Both the position numbers and the translations under genes were made by a program. From Hyphomicrobiaceae bacterium (GTDB taxonomy: Bacteria > Pseudomonadota > Alphaproteobacteria > Rhizobiales > Hyphomicrobiaceae), in NCBI GenBank assembly GCA_016793635.1, contig JAEUMD010000008.1, positions 368,779 to 432,778 of the forward strand: a DNA stretch of 64,000 nucleotides, given 5' to 3'. Below, in pieces: positions 30,163 through 40,982 of this stretch (positions are counted from its first letter, which is position 1; every line of letters begins with the position of its first letter). A model generated the notes under the pieces. It saw only the letters and a list, made by a program, of their open reading frames with translations. It did no database searches and was not told where the DNA came from.

Positions 30163-31446
30163 ATGGAAACGTTCGAGCTGTTCCAGCGCATGTCGGCGGC
30201 GCTGGCCATCGGGTTGCTGATCGGCCTCGAGCGCGGCTGGGCGGAGCGCGAAGACCAGGAGGGCATGCGGTCCGCTGGCTTTCGCACCCACGCGCTGGCG
30301 GGCATTCTCGGCGCCGCGTGGGGTACGATCGCCGCACGCCCGGACATCAACGGCGGCATCCTGCTCGGCCTCGCCTTCGCAGCGTTCTCGGCGGCGATCA
30401 TTCTCTTCCGCTATCGCGAGTCGGGACACGAGGGGACGTTCGGCGTCACGTCCGTCGTGGCTGCGATGCTCGCTTTCGCGCTCGGCGCGCTGGCGATGCT
30501 CGCCGACGTGCAACTTGCCATCGCCGCGGGTGTGGCAACCACGGCATTGCTGGCGCTGAAGCGTGCCATGCACGACTGGCTGCAACGGTTGACGTGGACC
30601 GAACTGCGCTCGGGCCTCGTGCTCGCCACCATGACGTTCATCCTGCTTCCCCTGCTGCCCAATCGCGACGTGGCCGAGCTCGGCGGCCTCAATCCTTACG
30701 AAACCTGGCTGATGACGGTGCTGATCGCCGCCATTTCCTTTGCCGGCTATGTCGCCGTGAAAGTGGCCGGCAGCACCCAGGGCATCATGCTCACCGGCAT
30801 TGCCGCGGGCCTCGTCTCTTCGACCGCCGTCACCTTGACGCTCGCGGAGCGGGCGAAGGAGCGGCCGGAAATGACCCGACTGTTCACCGCGGGCGCGCTG
30901 CTTGCCGGAACGACGATGATGTTGCGGGTGCTGTTGGTCGTGTTCCTGCTCAACCCGGCGCTGGCGTGGCCACTCGCCGGTCCACTGGTCGCCGCAGCGC
31001 TCGCTACTGCAGCCTACGCGACTTTACTCATGCGGCATGGGTCGACAGGAGCCAATGGCGGCTCGGCACTGATCGAGCTGAACAACCCGTTCGAGCTGGC
31101 GACGGTGCTGAAGTTCGGCGCCTTGCTTGCGGTCATCACGATCACCACCAAACTCATCTCGGGGTTCGCGGGCGGACAGGGCCTCATCGGCCTCGCGGTC
31201 ATCTCGGGGATCGGAGACGTCGACGCCATGACGCTTGCCATGACACGGCAAGCGGGCGACAGCGTTCCACTCGCGCTTGCCATCCAGGTGATCGCCGTCG
31301 TTGTGGCGGTCAATACCATTGCGAAGGCAGCGCTGGCATGGAGCGCTGGCGGCAGCGGCATGGGACGGCTCATGGCCATGGGCGCGATGATCGCAATCGC
31401 GGCGGGAGCCGCTGCGCTCTTGGTGGCGAGACAAGTGATGGCCTGA
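30163..31446 (+). CDS. MgtC/SapB family membrane protein with DUF4010 domain
   Basis: A 427-residue polytopic membrane protein. The N-terminal ~130 residues match MgtC/SapB: A-L-A-I-G-L-L-I-G-L-E-R-G-W and the F-R-T-H-A-L-A-G-I-L-G motif. The rest, a chain of about eight hydrophobic helices, is like DUF4010. The family has been linked with magnesium limitation and envelope homeostasis, but the biochemical role is not settled. Encoded alone. Confidence 0.88.
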   Translation: METFELFQRMSAALAIGLLIGLERGWAEREDQEGMRSAGFRTHALAGILGAAWGTIAARPDINGGILLGLAFAAFSAAIILFRYRESGHEGTFGVTSVVAAMLAFALGALAMLADVQLAIAAGVATTALLALKRAMHDWLQRLTWTELRSGLVLATMTFILLPLLPNRDVAELGGLNPYETWLMTVLIAAISFAGYVAVKVAGSTQGIMLTGIAAGLVSSTAVTLTLAERAKERPEMTRLFTAGALLAGTTMMLRVLLVVFLLNPALAWPLAGPLVAAALATAAYATLLMRHGSTGANGGSALIELNNPFELATVLKFGALLAVITITTKLISGFAGGQGLIGLAVISGIGDVDAMTLAMTRQAGDSVPLALAIQVIAVVVAVNTIAKAALAWSAGGSGMGRLMAMGAMIAIAAGAAALLVARQVMA

Positions 31447-31467
31447 AGGCTGCCGCTGCGGCGAAAT

Positions 31468-31881
31468 TTATACAGCCTGATGGCGGGCCGTTGCGGCGCG
31501 TTCCAGCGCGGCGCAGGTGAGCTTGTCGAGCGAGAGCGCTTCCGCCAGAAGATCGAGGAAGCGGATTTCCTCTGAAGCAATGCGGCGATCGCTCGCCGCC
31601 ACCTCCGCCGCCAGCACATACGCGGTCTCCCGCAGGCGCACCGGCAGGCTCGCCGTGACGAGATCGAGCACGCGGCGCATGCCGCGGTCCTTGCCGAGGA
31701 TCTTGCCGCACTCCTGGCTCTCGTGCAGCAGCCAGTCGCTGTCGAACGTGCGGAACGCCGGCAGTTCCTTGACGATGGTGCCGATCCGCGAAAGCTCGTC
31801 GTCGGAGATGGTGCGATCGACGGCGGCGACCGTGATCATGGCGTAGATCAGGGCCTGCTCGGGCTTCAGCGGCGTTTCCAT
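31468..31881 (-). CDS. TerB-like protein
   Basis: A 137-residue all-helical protein. The pattern A-A-V-D-R-T-I-S-D-D-E-L-S-R-I near the N-terminus and its echo A-A-S-D-R-R-I-A-S-E-E-I-R-F-L in the second half is the internal duplication typical of TerB/DjlA-like metal-binding domains. I use the ATG at 31881; the frame is open upstream but with unlikely composition. TerB domains are linked to tellurite resistance and stress responses, yet no other ter gene is near. Confidence 0.8.
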   Translation of the reverse strand: METPLKPEQALIYAMITVAAVDRTISDDELSRIGTIVKELPAFRTFDSDWLLHESQECGKILGKDRGMRRVLDLVTASLPVRLRETAYVLAAEVAASDRRIASEEIRFLDLLAEALSLDKLTCAALERAATARHQAV

Positions 31882-32072
31882 CGTGTCCTCGTGCTCGTAT
31901 GGCGGCGCCGTGCCGGGCGCTGAAGTTGTAAAGGCCGAGTGCCCGCCCGGCCTCCGGCGAGGCTCTATGTAGCGGGTCCACACCAACCTGCAAGCGTTGA
32001 CGCCGCATGCCGCCGAACTTAGGGTGCCGCTCCTTTCGCGACTGCGAACCTCGATTGCCCCGGAACCGTGCC

Positions 32073-33737
32073 ATGAGCTCTTCGACCGACCCCAGCCACT
32101 CCGCCGCCCTCGCCGATGCCAAGGCGTGGCCGTTCGAGGAGGCGCGCCGGCTCATCAAGCGGCTGGAACGGCTGCCCGGCGGCGCCGAGAAGACAGTGAT
32201 CTTCGAGACCGGTTATGGTCCCTCGGGCTTGCCGCACATCGGCACGTTCGGCGAGGTGGCGCGGACCAGCATGGTCCGTCACGCCTTCGAAACTCTGACC
32301 GATGGACGCTGGAAGACCCGGCTCATCTGCTTTTCCGACGACATGGACGGGTTGCGCAAGGTTCCCGACAACGTGCCGAACAAGGAGCAGCTCGCCGCCG
32401 CCCTCGACCGGCCGTTGACCAGCGTGCCGGACCCGTTCGGCACGCACGAGAGCTTCGCGCACCACAACAACGCGCGACTGCGCGCCTTCCTCGACCGCTT
32501 CGGCTTCGACTACGAGTTCTTCTCCGCAACCGAGTGCTACCGTTCCGGAATGATGGACGCGACGCTTCTGAAGATGCTCGCGGTCTACGACGAGGTGATG
32601 GCCATCATCCTGCCGACACTCGGGCCGGAGCGTCAGGCAACCTATTCTCCGTTCCTTCCGGTCTCGCCCGTTTCCGGCAAGGTTCTCCAGGTGCCGATGA
32701 TCGCGCGCGATGTTGCGAAGGGCACCGTCACCTACGTCGATCCCGACAGCGGCGAGACGATCGAGACACCGGTGACGGGCGGTCGCGTCAAGTGCCAGTG
32801 GAAGGCGGACTGGGCGATGCGCTGGACGGCGCTCGGCATCGACTACGAGATGGCCGGCAAGGACCTGATCGACTCCGTCACGCTCTCCTCGCGCATCTGC
32901 AAGGCGCTCGGCGGCACGCCGCCCGAAGGCTTCAACTACGAGCTCTTCCTCGACGAGAAGGGGCAGAAGATCTCGAAGTCGAAGGGCAACGGCCTCACCA
33001 TCGACGAGTGGCTGCGCTACGCCAGTCCGGAGAGTCTATCGCTCTACATGTTCCAGAAGCCGAAGGCGGCGAAGCGGCTCTACTTCGACGTCATTCCGCG
33101 CGCGGTCGACGAGTACCTTCAGTTCCTCGCCGCCTACAAGGCGCAGGAGGGAAAGGCTCGCGTCGAGAACCCCGTATGGCACGTTCACAACGGCGCGCCG
33201 CCAACCGCGGATCTGCCGATCACCTTCGCACTGCTGCTGAACCTCGTCGCGGCCTCGAACGCCCATGACAAGGACGTGCTGTGGGGCTTCATCAGCCGCG
33301 TCGCGCCGGGTGCGACTGCCGATGAACATCCGCTGCTCGACCAACTCGCAGGCTATGCGGTGCGCTATTACGAGGACTTCGTCGCGCCGAAAAAGCAATT
33401 TCGCGCCGCCGACGATGTCGAGCGCGAGGCATTGACCGCGCTCTCGGAGCAGCTCGCCAAGGCCCCGGCCAATGCATCGGCCGAGGAACTCCAGGCTATC
33501 CTCTATGACGTCGGCCGGAAGATCCCGCGCTATCAGGATTTCGCCGCCAAGGGCGCGACGCCGGAGAAGCCGGGTGTCTCGAGCACGTGGTTCAACGCCA
33601 TCTACAATGTGCTGCTCGGCGAGGAGAAGGGGCCGCGCTTCGGCTCGTTCATCGAGCTCTACGGCGTCGAAAATACGCGTGCGCTGATCGCCAAGGGCCT
33701 CGCGGGCGAGCTGGTGACGAAACCGGCGGAGGGATGA
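32073..33737 (+). CDS. lysK: Class I lysyl-tRNA synthetase
   Basis: A 554-residue class I LysRS. The HIGH-like motif is at residues 52–59 (L-P-H-I-G-T-F-G) and the KMSKS-like loop at 299–304 (K-I-S-K-S-K). It charges tRNA-Lys. This class I form is typical of many alphaproteobacteria and archaea instead of the class II enzyme of most bacteria. The start at 32073 leaves a short leader; an upstream in-frame start at 32007 looks non-coding. A small zinc protein gene follows after three bases. Confidence 0.95.
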   Translation: MSSSTDPSHSAALADAKAWPFEEARRLIKRLERLPGGAEKTVIFETGYGPSGLPHIGTFGEVARTSMVRHAFETLTDGRWKTRLICFSDDMDGLRKVPDNVPNKEQLAAALDRPLTSVPDPFGTHESFAHHNNARLRAFLDRFGFDYEFFSATECYRSGMMDATLLKMLAVYDEVMAIILPTLGPERQATYSPFLPVSPVSGKVLQVPMIARDVAKGTVTYVDPDSGETIETPVTGGRVKCQWKADWAMRWTALGIDYEMAGKDLIDSVTLSSRICKALGGTPPEGFNYELFLDEKGQKISKSKGNGLTIDEWLRYASPESLSLYMFQKPKAAKRLYFDVIPRAVDEYLQFLAAYKAQEGKARVENPVWHVHNGAPPTADLPITFALLLNLVAASNAHDKDVLWGFISRVAPGATADEHPLLDQLAGYAVRYYEDFVAPKKQFRAADDVEREALTALSEQLAKAPANASAEELQAILYDVGRKIPRYQDFAAKGATPEKPGVSSTWFNAIYNVLLGEEKGPRFGSFIELYGVENTRALIAKGLAGELVTKPAEG

Positions 33738-33740
33738 GCC

Positions 33741-34271
33741 TTGCCGGCGCCGCTTGCGAGCGTTCGCGGGTTTGTCACGAAGCGCCCTCGCATGCATGAC
33801 GACGGGCGCGCGGCAGCGGCATTCATCGGCAACGTGCTCGTCTCGTGCCCGCACTGCGCTGGCGCCGCTACGGTGACCGGAACGCAACGTTCGGGCCTGC
33901 TGGCTGGGGCACCCAGCCCTGCCCGTCTCGTCTGCCGGCATTGTGGTGCGACGCGCGAGCAACGGCTCGCCCCTGGTGTGAGACGCGGATACCGGCTCTC
34001 TCACGATGGCCACGATCCCTACCTCGGCCTGCCACTCTGGCTCGCGACGCCGACACGGCACGGTGTGCTGTTCGCCTTCAACGCGGAGCATCTTGCTGCA
34101 CTGGAGGCCATCGTCGGCGCTCGCCTCCGCGAACGCCACTCCCTGCCGCCCACCTCGCTGCGCAATGCCACGATGCTGTCGCGTTTGCCGCGCTGGATGA
34201 AGCTCGCCCGCAATCGCGACGAGGTGCTCCACGGGCTCGCCCGCCTGCGCCACAAGTTGCACGGGATGTGA
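33741..34271 (+). CDS. Hypothetical zinc-ribbon-like protein
   Basis: 176 residues from a TTG that has GGAGGG seven bases upstream and lies three bases after the lysK stop; an ATG at 33792 is the alternative. Two C-x2-C pairs (Cys36/Cys39 and Cys65/Cys68) likely bind one zinc. The C-terminal ~90 residues contain a Trp-rich strand region (L-P-L-W-L-A-T) and a basic helix. Similar cysteine-bearing proteins exist in bacteria as uncharacterised families. It may be co-transcribed with lysK. Confidence 0.65.
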   Translation: MPAPLASVRGFVTKRPRMHDDGRAAAAFIGNVLVSCPHCAGAATVTGTQRSGLLAGAPSPARLVCRHCGATREQRLAPGVRRGYRLSHDGHDPYLGLPLWLATPTRHGVLFAFNAEHLAALEAIVGARLRERHSLPPTSLRNATMLSRLPRWMKLARNRDEVLHGLARLRHKLHGM

Positions 34272-34470
34272 TGCGGCGGCGCCATTGCAGACGTCGGCAC
34301 GCCCCGGACCGGGCACCAATCAGCACCGATTCCGCCCTAATTCTCTGATGTGGTGCAACTCAGAAACCGTGGGATGAAAGCGGCGGGCCCACTGCCGCAG
34401 CGCCACTGATCGGCTACCCTCGGGCCAAACGAGATTCGCTCGCGCAACCAACGAGGAGAGGGAGGGGCCG

Positions 34471-36771
34471 ATGTCGAGCAGCATCGTCGACGCACTTGGC
34501 CGCATTCCGCTCTCCGCCAATCTGATGGCGACGCTGACCAGGGCCGCGGGCTACGCTGGCGCTCAGCAGCACCGCGAGGTCGCGCTCGAGCACCTGCTGC
34601 TGGCACTGACGGAAGATCCGGACGCGGCACTGGTCCTCACCATCAGCCGCGTCGAGATCGAGACGCTGAAAGGTGACATTTCCTCACACATCGGTCGTAT
34701 GGACGATCGTGTGACGCAGAGCCCGGTCACCGACCTGCGCATCGCCAACGAGCTGAAGGACATCCTGGCGGCGGCGGCGGCAGCGGCGGAGGGCCGCCGC
34801 AACGAGATCGACGGCGCTATCGTTCTTGCCGCCATCGTCGGCGACGGACGCAGCGCCTCGGCGCACCTGTTGCGCGCCCACGGGCTAACGTTCGAGACGG
34901 CAATTCGCGCGCTGCAACAGGCGGCGACCGTCGGCCAGCCGCCAAATCCGGCGCCGGGCGCGCCGCAGCCGCAGTCGCAGCCACAGAACGGCGCACAAAC
35001 GCAGCCGGCAGCGCAACAGGCCGCAGAGCCGCCCGCCCAAACGCGCGCGGCGGCCCAGCGCCCTGTCACCCACCACAACCCGACCAGCGCCGAGGACATC
35101 CTCGCCTCCGCCCGCCAGCGCGTTCAGGGGCGTATCGCCCCGGGATTACCCGACGCCCGCGCCTTCGAGTCGGCCGAAACCGAACGCGCGGATACGCTCG
35201 CTGCGGCGGAGGCGGCGACCGATGCCGAGTTCGAGCGCATCGCCGCCGAAGCCTCCCACTCCGGCGAACCAGCCACCAAGTCACACGATGCCACGCTAGA
35301 CGCTGAGTTGCCGCCGAGCGAGCCGTCGACACATTCCGCCGAACCCCGCCCGGCGCCGCCGGCCCAGCGGCCGATGCCGCCTGGTGCCCTGCGCCCGTCC
35401 GGTCCGCCTCGGCCATCGCCGCAGGCACCCGGTACTTCGACGGCCGCGCAACCTCACGCCGGTCAGCACCTGGAACCCAGGCGCGCGCCTCAGCCGGCGC
35501 TGGCACCATTTCCTTCCGCTGATGCGGCAGCGGCAATGCCCCCGCCGCAGAACGCACCTCAGACCGGACGCACCACTCAGCCCGCACCCCCTGCCCGTTT
35601 CGAGCGTGCCAACGCGACGGCCCCGTCTCCCGTACAGCCGCACCCCGCGGCGCAACCGACTGGTGCCCACACACCACCGGCGGCGACCTCGGACGAGCGG
35701 ACGGGCGGCCGCGGGAGCGGGAGCGACCGGACTTCCGAGCATGTGCCAGGGTACGCCGCCTCGCCGAGGCCGCCCATGGCACCGCCCATGCCGGGCGCGG
35801 GCTCGCCATATTCGCCGGCTCCGCATGTTCCACAGCCCCCGCACGGCGCAACGACGGCAGGAACGCCTCCGGCGGCGGGTCACCCGACTAGCGCCCAGCC
35901 GTCGCCACCGCCGATGCGTGGCCCGTTGCCCAGCTCGATGCCCGCCCCCCTGAATGGCCAGCCTCCCGCGGGCGTTGCCGGGCAACGAATACCGCACGCC
36001 CCCGTTCCACAGGGCGGGCCGGCGCCTCCTCAGCGCCCTGGGCCGCCACCGATGCCGCCGCCCGGATATCGTCCGCCGGACGCGCACCCGGGCACCTTCG
36101 CGGGGCCGCCGCAGCCAGTTCCGCCGACGCAGGGGCGCGCACCCGCGATGGCGCCGCCTGGTGCACCGCCGACGCCCGAGCCGCAACGCCGCGTAGTGCC
36201 GCCACCCGGCGGGCAGGGAACTCCCGTTAGCGTTTCGATCGGTCAACTGGTCGAGAACATACCGCGCGTTATGCGCGTCGCAGTGGCGAGCCTCGTCGAA
36301 GTTCGCGTTGCCCGCGCGGACGTGAAGGCGGTGAGCGACGGCATGCAGGGCGGCGGTCCGGCGCATCGTCACGAGGTCAAGGTGACGAAGGCCATGTCGG
36401 TGCGCCTGCGCGCGCCCGATGGCGGCTTCTTCATCGAATCGTCCTCGCCCGAGACGCAGTGGATCGACAACGCCCACATGCTCAGCGACGATTACGCCAG
36501 TTGGCGTTGGACAGTGACGCCCAAAGAGCGTGGAAGCCGCCGTCTGCAGCTCGTCATTTCTGCGCGCACGGTCGCCAGCGACGGACTAGCTGCCGAAACG
36601 AGCCTGCCCGACCAGATTGTCGAGGTTCGCGTCAAGACGAACTATGCGAAGGCGATGGTGCGCACCGGCGGCTGGGCCGTGGCGGCGATCGCCGGCGGAC
36701 TGCTCGCCAAATTTGGCGAGGGCTTGCCCCGGGCGGCCTGGGAGCTGACGAAGGTATTCGTCAAACAGTGA
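34471..36771 (+). CDS. Clp-N domain protein with long proline-rich linker
   Basis: A 766-residue protein with three parts. Residues ~1–150 look like a Clp repeat N-domain ([14 protein letters not shown] near residue 35, and [10 protein letters not shown] near 115), as in ClpA/ClpB adaptors but with no AAA+ ATPase. Residues ~150–580 are a disordered Pro/Ala/Gln-rich linker. Residues ~585–735 form a beta-rich domain I do not recognise ([27 protein letters not shown]). A short Gly/Ala hydrophobic segment (about 733–748) may anchor it. The stop overlaps the convergent yihA by 11 bases. Function unknown. Confidence 0.75.
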   Translation: MSSSIVDALGRIPLSANLMATLTRAAGYAGAQQHREVALEHLLLALTEDPDAALVLTISRVEIETLKGDISSHIGRMDDRVTQSPVTDLRIANELKDILAAAAAAAEGRRNEIDGAIVLAAIVGDGRSASAHLLRAHGLTFETAIRALQQAATVGQPPNPAPGAPQPQSQPQNGAQTQPAAQQAAEPPAQTRAAAQRPVTHHNPTSAEDILASARQRVQGRIAPGLPDARAFESAETERADTLAAAEAATDAEFERIAAEASHSGEPATKSHDATLDAELPPSEPSTHSAEPRPAPPAQRPMPPGALRPSGPPRPSPQAPGTSTAAQPHAGQHLEPRRAPQPALAPFPSADAAAAMPPPQNAPQTGRTTQPAPPARFERANATAPSPVQPHPAAQPTGAHTPPAATSDERTGGRGSGSDRTSEHVPGYAASPRPPMAPPMPGAGSPYSPAPHVPQPPHGATTAGTPPAAGHPTSAQPSPPPMRGPLPSSMPAPLNGQPPAGVAGQRIPHAPVPQGGPAPPQRPGPPPMPPPGYRPPDAHPGTFAGPPQPVPPTQGRAPAMAPPGAPPTPEPQRRVVPPPGGQGTPVSVSIGQLVENIPRVMRVAVASLVEVRVARADVKAVSDGMQGGGPAHRHEVKVTKAMSVRLRAPDGGFFIESSSPETQWIDNAHMLSDDYASWRWTVTPKERGSRRLQLVISARTVASDGLAAETSLPDQIVEVRVKTNYAKAMVRTGGWAVAAIAGGLLAKFGEGLPRAAWELTKVFVKQ

Positions 36772-37411
36772 CCCCGTGCTCGCGCAGCACGATTGCGATG
36801 GCGGCACGCAGCTCGTCGATGCCGCGGCTCTTTTCCGAAGATGTCGAAAGCACGTGCGGGAACGCCGCCGGATGCTTGGCGAGCAGCCGTTCCGTCGTCT
36901 CGATCAGGCTGGCGAGCGCGCGCTCCGGAATCTTGTCCGCCTTGGTCAGCACCACCTGATAGGAAACCGCAGCGGTATCGAGCAGCTCGAGAATGGACGT
37001 GTCGACGGCTTTGATGCCGTGCCGGCTGTCGATCAGCAGATAGACGCGGGCGAGGCTGCGGCGGCCGCGCAGATAGTCGCGCACGAGCCGCGTCCAGGCA
37101 TCCACCTTTTCCTTTGGCGCCTTGGCGAACCCGTAGCCCGGCATATCGACCAGCGATACCGGAGCGGTGGCCGTGACGAAGAAGTTCAGCTCCTGCGTGC
37201 GCCCCGGCGTATTCGACGTTCGCGCCAATCCGCCCTGTCGGACGAGCGCATTGATGAGGCTCGACTTGCCGACGTTCGACCGCCCGGCGAAGGCGATCTC
37301 GACGAGGTCCGCCGCGGGCAGGAATTCCAGCGACGGCACACCCTTGGCGAAGGTCCACTCGCGCTCGAACAGCAACCGCCCGGCATCGAGGTCGTCGTCG
37401 GAGAACTCCAC
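36761..37411 (-). CDS. yihA: Ribosome biogenesis GTPase YihA/EngB
   Basis: A 216-residue TrmE-Era-EngA-EngB GTPase. P-loop G-R-S-N-V-G-K-S-S (about residues 39–47), G3 D-M-P-G-Y-G and G4 T-K-A-D are visible. It is needed for late 50S assembly and is usually near yidC and rnpA. The GTG at 37411 follows a GGGAGAGA ribosome site; the frame stays open much farther upstream but that is antisense of yidC. It converges on the Clp-N gene with an 11-base overlap. Confidence 0.93.
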   Translation of the reverse strand: MEFSDDDLDAGRLLFEREWTFAKGVPSLEFLPAADLVEIAFAGRSNVGKSSLINALVRQGGLARTSNTPGRTQELNFFVTATAPVSLVDMPGYGFAKAPKEKVDAWTRLVRDYLRGRRSLARVYLLIDSRHGIKAVDTSILELLDTAAVSYQVVLTKADKIPERALASLIETTERLLAKHPAAFPHVLSTSSEKSRGIDELRAAIAIVLREHGVTV

Positions 37412-37439
37412 GGCCGCTGTCTCTCCCGATATGGCGCCC

Positions 37440-37475
37440 AAAAAAGCGTCATGGCCGGGCAGGTCCCGGCCATGA
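37440..37475 (-). terminator. Rho-independent terminator after yidC
   Basis: On the minus strand a perfect 10-bp GC-rich stem (CATGGCCGGG / CCCGGCCATG, 5-base loop, plus coordinates 37451–37475) is followed, after four bases, by seven T residues (37440–37446). It lies between the yidC stop and the yihA start, so it would end or attenuate the rpmH–rnpA–yidC transcript before yihA. Confidence 0.75.
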
Positions 37476-37515
37476 GGCGAACGATCGATCGGCCAGCGCG
37501 GGCGGCCGGTTCCCG

Positions 37516-39438
37516 CTACTTCTTGGCCTTGCCGGCGCCGAACAGTTTCATGATCGGCGAGAACGTCGCCATGATGTTCTGCTTCAGCGGAATTTCCGTG
37601 CCTTGCCGCTTCATGATCATCGACTGCTGGAGGATCGAGAGCACGTTGTTCCAGGCCCAGTAGATGACGAGGCCCGCGGGGAATGAAGCCAGCAGGAACG
37701 TGAAGAGCACCGGCATCCAGTTGAAGATCATCTGCTGCGTCGGGTCCGGCTGCTTCGGATTGAGCTGCATCTGGACCCACATGGTGATGCCCATGATGAC
37801 CGGCCAGACACCAATGGCGAGATAGCTCGGCGCCGAATAGGGCAGAAGACCGAACAGGTTCAGCAGTGACGTCGGATCGGGGGCAGAGAGATCCTTGATC
37901 CAGCCGTAGAAGGGCGCGTGACGCATGTCGATGGTCACGAACAGCACCTTGTAGAGCGCGAAGAACACCGGGATCTGCAGTACGATCGGCAGGCAGCCCG
38001 CGAGCGGGTTGATCTTTTCCTTCTGATAGAGGGCCATCAGCTCCTGCTGCTGGCGGGCCTTGTCGTCCTTGAAGCGTTCACGCAGCTTTTCCATCTCGGG
38101 CTGCAGCTTCTTCATCTTCGCCATCGACTCGTAGCTCTTGTTGGCGAGCGGGAAGAAGGCCGCCTTCACGATCACCGTGGTGGCGAGGATGGCGATGCCG
38201 AAGTTCCCGATCAGGCCGTAGAGGAAGTCGATCAGGTGGAACAGCGGCTTGGTGATGAAATAGAACCAGCCCCAGTCGATCATCAGATCGAACTGTTTGA
38301 TACCGAGCTTCTCCTGATACGCTTCGACGAGCTGTACCTTCTTCGCGCCCGCGTAGAGATGCGAGGTGGTCGCCAAACTCTGGCCATTGGCGACCGTCAT
38401 GCCATCGAGCAGATAGTCGGCCTGGTAAGTTTCGGCGCCGAGTCCGGCGATCTTTGGCCTGCCGGTGAGGTTGGCGCGGTACGTAAGCTTCTGATCGGGG
38501 ATCAGCGCCGCCGCCCAGTATTTCTCCGTAATGCCGAGCCAGCCGCCGGTTAGGCCGGAGAGCGACTTCTGCTTGTCGGGCTTCAGGGCGTCGGCGAAAG
38601 TGATCTCCTGCAAGCCATCCTTGCCGGCGACGCCGATCAAGCCCTCGTGCAGGATGTAGAAGCCCTGAATCAGCGGCGTGCCATAGCGGTGCACGCGGGC
38701 GTAGGGGTAGAGCTTCACGTCGGCGCCGGAGGCGTTCTCGACACCGTCGGTGACCGTGAACATGTAGTTGGCGTCGAGTGCGATGGTACGGCGGAAGGTG
38801 AGCCCCGCCCCGTTGTTCCAGGTCAGCTTGACGGGCGTCTCGGGCGTCAGCGTTCCGCTGCCCTCCTGCGACCAGACCGTATCGCTCGCCGGAACCTTGA
38901 TGGCACTCGTCTCACCCACCCAGCCGAACTCGGCGAAATAGGGCTCCGGCGCGTTCGACGGCGAGAACAGCGGTACGTTGGCGCTCTTGGGATCGACGGT
39001 CTCGCGGTACTTGACCAGAACGAGATCGTCGATGCGGCCACCCTTGAGCGGGATCGAGCCAACCAGAGACGGCGTCCTGATCTCGATACGCCCTCCACCT
39101 TGCAGAGCTTCGGCGCGGGTGCTGGTGCGGGCAGGAGCGGCGACGGCGGACGGCGCTGCGGGCACCCCGGATGCCGTGCTGCCCGGCGCCGGCGGCGCCA
39201 CTGGCGTTGCGGCGGGCGGGGCCACGGGTGGAGTCACGGAGGGCGACGTCGTCGACGGCGCGGGGCCCGCGGCGGGCGTGGCATCGGCGGGCTTCGCCTT
39301 CTCGCTTGCAGCCAGCCGCTCTTTCTCGGCCTGCATCTGCGGCCCGGCATAGAAATACTGCCAGCCAAACAGCACCGCCATCGACAGGCCGATGGCGATC
39401 ATGATGTTGTTCTGGTTCTCGGGCTCGCGGTGGTTCAT
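37516..39438 (-). CDS. yidC: Membrane protein insertase YidC
   Basis: A 640-residue YidC. N-terminal transmembrane helix at about 11–30 ([15 protein letters not shown]), a Pro/Ala-rich stretch (about 50–100), the periplasmic beta-supersandwich domain (about 105–370), and five C-terminal helices (about 375–620) carrying the K-M-K-K-L-Q-P-E-M hairpin and F-P-A-G-L-V-I-Y-W segments. It inserts and folds inner-membrane proteins. It lies downstream of rnpA, in the usual order, though no yidD frame is seen between them. Confidence 0.97.
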   Translation of the reverse strand: MNHREPENQNNIMIAIGLSMAVLFGWQYFYAGPQMQAEKERLAASEKAKPADATPAAGPAPSTTSPSVTPPVAPPAATPVAPPAPGSTASGVPAAPSAVAAPARTSTRAEALQGGGRIEIRTPSLVGSIPLKGGRIDDLVLVKYRETVDPKSANVPLFSPSNAPEPYFAEFGWVGETSAIKVPASDTVWSQEGSGTLTPETPVKLTWNNGAGLTFRRTIALDANYMFTVTDGVENASGADVKLYPYARVHRYGTPLIQGFYILHEGLIGVAGKDGLQEITFADALKPDKQKSLSGLTGGWLGITEKYWAAALIPDQKLTYRANLTGRPKIAGLGAETYQADYLLDGMTVANGQSLATTSHLYAGAKKVQLVEAYQEKLGIKQFDLMIDWGWFYFITKPLFHLIDFLYGLIGNFGIAILATTVIVKAAFFPLANKSYESMAKMKKLQPEMEKLRERFKDDKARQQQELMALYQKEKINPLAGCLPIVLQIPVFFALYKVLFVTIDMRHAPFYGWIKDLSAPDPTSLLNLFGLLPYSAPSYLAIGVWPVIMGITMWVQMQLNPKQPDPTQQMIFNWMPVLFTFLLASFPAGLVIYWAWNNVLSILQQSMIMKRQGTEIPLKQNIMATFSPIMKLFGAGKAKK

Positions 39439-39663
39439 TCGGCGCCTCGGTGCGGGCAGTCTGAATTGGGATCAGGGCACGTCCACGCCGCGCGAAGCAG
39501 CCGAGGCATATCGGGACGAGCGCAACGCCCCCTGAGTGTTGGACCGAGCGCGGAACCCGTGTCCCCACGCATCGCTAGTGTGGTAGGTGGGGGCCTAATC
39601 GCGGCGTCCCCAGGGGCAGCCTGACCGGCGCCGCCATGTATGTGCCGCGCCGAGCGCTCCCAA

Positions 39664-40110
39664 TCAACCCGGTTTCGGTCCGCGCTTGTCACGGCGGGGC
39701 CTGTGCACCCGCTCGAACGCTTCCGCCAAGTCTCTCGTGAGCGCCCCGAACTCGCAATCGAGTGCGGCGGAACGGGCGAACAGCACGTAGTCGAAACCGC
39801 CTTTGCAGCGCGTTCCCGCAACCTGCTCCACGGCGGCTCGCAACCGCCGCCGGATGCGGTTACGCTTGACCGCGCCACCGAGCTTCTTGGTGACCGTGTA
39901 GCCGAACCGGAAGGGCTCTCGCCCACCATGGCCGGCCGTCGCCGCAGGCCCCGATGTAACTTCGTCCGGCGATCTGGCCGATCCAGCGGCACCAACCGGC
40001 ATGACGCTGCGACGCTGTCGCGCCTCGACCGTCACGCTTGATGTGGACCAGCGGGCTCCGCCGCGAACTGCAAGGAACTCGGACCGCTTCTTGATGGTCG
40101 GGTAAGCCAC
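39664..40110 (-). CDS. rnpA: Ribonuclease P protein component
   Basis: A 148-residue RnpA with the R-N-R-I-R-R-R-L-R RNR motif (about residues 83–91), the preceding T-V-T-K-K-L-G-G-A-V-K and the N-terminal I-K-K-R-S-E-F-L. It binds the RNase P RNA that trims tRNA 5' ends. It is longer than typical ~115–125-residue versions because of an insertion at about residues 33–65 (T-S-G-P-A-A-T-A-G-H and around), a loop between the first strand pair. It follows rpmH after 43 bases, as usual. Confidence 0.93.
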   Translation of the reverse strand: MAYPTIKKRSEFLAVRGGARWSTSSVTVEARQRRSVMPVGAAGSARSPDEVTSGPAATAGHGGREPFRFGYTVTKKLGGAVKRNRIRRRLRAAVEQVAGTRCKGGFDYVLFARSAALDCEFGALTRDLAEAFERVHRPRRDKRGPKPG

Positions 40111-40153
40111 GATGCCACGCTCGCCAGCGGCACCTTGCCACCAGCCAAAAACG

Positions 40154-40288
40154 TCAGGCGCTCAAGCGCTTACGGCCCTTCGCGCGGCGCCGGTTGATAA
40201 CGCGCATACCACCCTTGGTCAGCATGCGGGCACGGAAGCCATGACGGCGCTTGCGCACCAGCCGGCTCGGTTGATAGGTCCGTTTCAC
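40154..40288 (-). CDS. rpmH: 50S ribosomal protein L34
   Basis: A 44-residue, very basic protein: K-R-T-Y-Q-P-S-R at the start, the H-G-F-R-A-R-M core and K-G-R-K-R-L-S-A at the end, an exact fit to bacterial L34. It begins with a GTG at 40288. It is the first gene of the rpmH–rnpA–yidC block. Confidence 0.96.
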   Translation of the reverse strand: MKRTYQPSRLVRKRRHGFRARMLTKGGMRVINRRRAKGRKRLSA

Positions 40289-40982
40289 GTCACGTTCTCC
40301 GTTGAGCGACCCCGGGGCTGAATTGGCAACCACCGGAAAAATCTAGTCTATTCGCGCGGACGGCTCGGGCTCGAGGCCGCGCGGTGCCAGGACAGGCATT
40401 ATAGGAAAGCTCGCGCGTTATATGGGCAGCCCTGGGCGAAGTCAATTGCGTCGGGCGACGGCAAGTGCGCCAGGAGCGTCGAACCGCACCAACAGGCGCG
40501 AAAACGGGCTCCGCGGCACCCGCTCGCCCGGCCCGTGCCGCCCCGCGGACACCGATGTCACACCCTGGATTCGAACGATAGCGCGGAGAGCGCGGAGCGG
40601 CCTCGTCGAAAGCGTCAAGCTCTGTCCCGGCTCGAGGTTTCACGCGAAATCAGGACGCGAGCGCGTTCCCGACCCCGTCATTGGAAATCCCACGTTTCAA
40701 GCCGGAAAATTGCTTCTCGAACCATTTCGGGATCACCGCAGATGCCCACCCCCAAAGTCAGCACCGACAAGGATATCGCTCCGGTGGTGTCTCTGCGTTG
40801 GGCGCCAGACCTCGTTCCGAGCACAGACAGGGGGCAGGGTCACAGGTAGTCGCATTGGCGCAGGCCTAAAGCATGAGGTCTTCGATGTGTGCGCGGCCAG
40901 CGGTGGACGTTTCGATCGGGCTTGCGATCATCCTTCAAGTAGAGGCGCTAGGTCGCAACCGGCGAACTGCGCACGGTTATCA
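40289..40982. other. 694-base gene-free stretch upstream of rpmH
   Basis: Divides the core block from the accessory region that follows. The first part should carry the rpmH promoter. I see no DnaA boxes, so no sign of oriC here, and no open frame with plausible composition or ribosome site. It may be decayed DNA. Confidence 0.45.

Noticed and set aside
30102-31520. 472-codon open frame overlapping the MgtC/DUF4010 gene
   Set aside because: Arginine/histidine-rich translation without hydrophobic helices; the overlapping frame encodes a recognisable membrane family.
31997-33268. 423-codon frame overlapping lysK in another phase
   Set aside because: Same reasons; lysK carries both class I motifs in its frame.
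35296-36477. 393-codon minus-strand frame opposite the proline-rich linker
   Set aside because: Repetitive GC-rich coding for Pro/Ala gives Gly/Arg-rich antisense frames; no independent support.
40289-40982. Chromosome replication origin next to rpmH
   Set aside because: No DnaA-box cluster and no dnaA gene; in alphaproteobacteria the origin is usually elsewhere.
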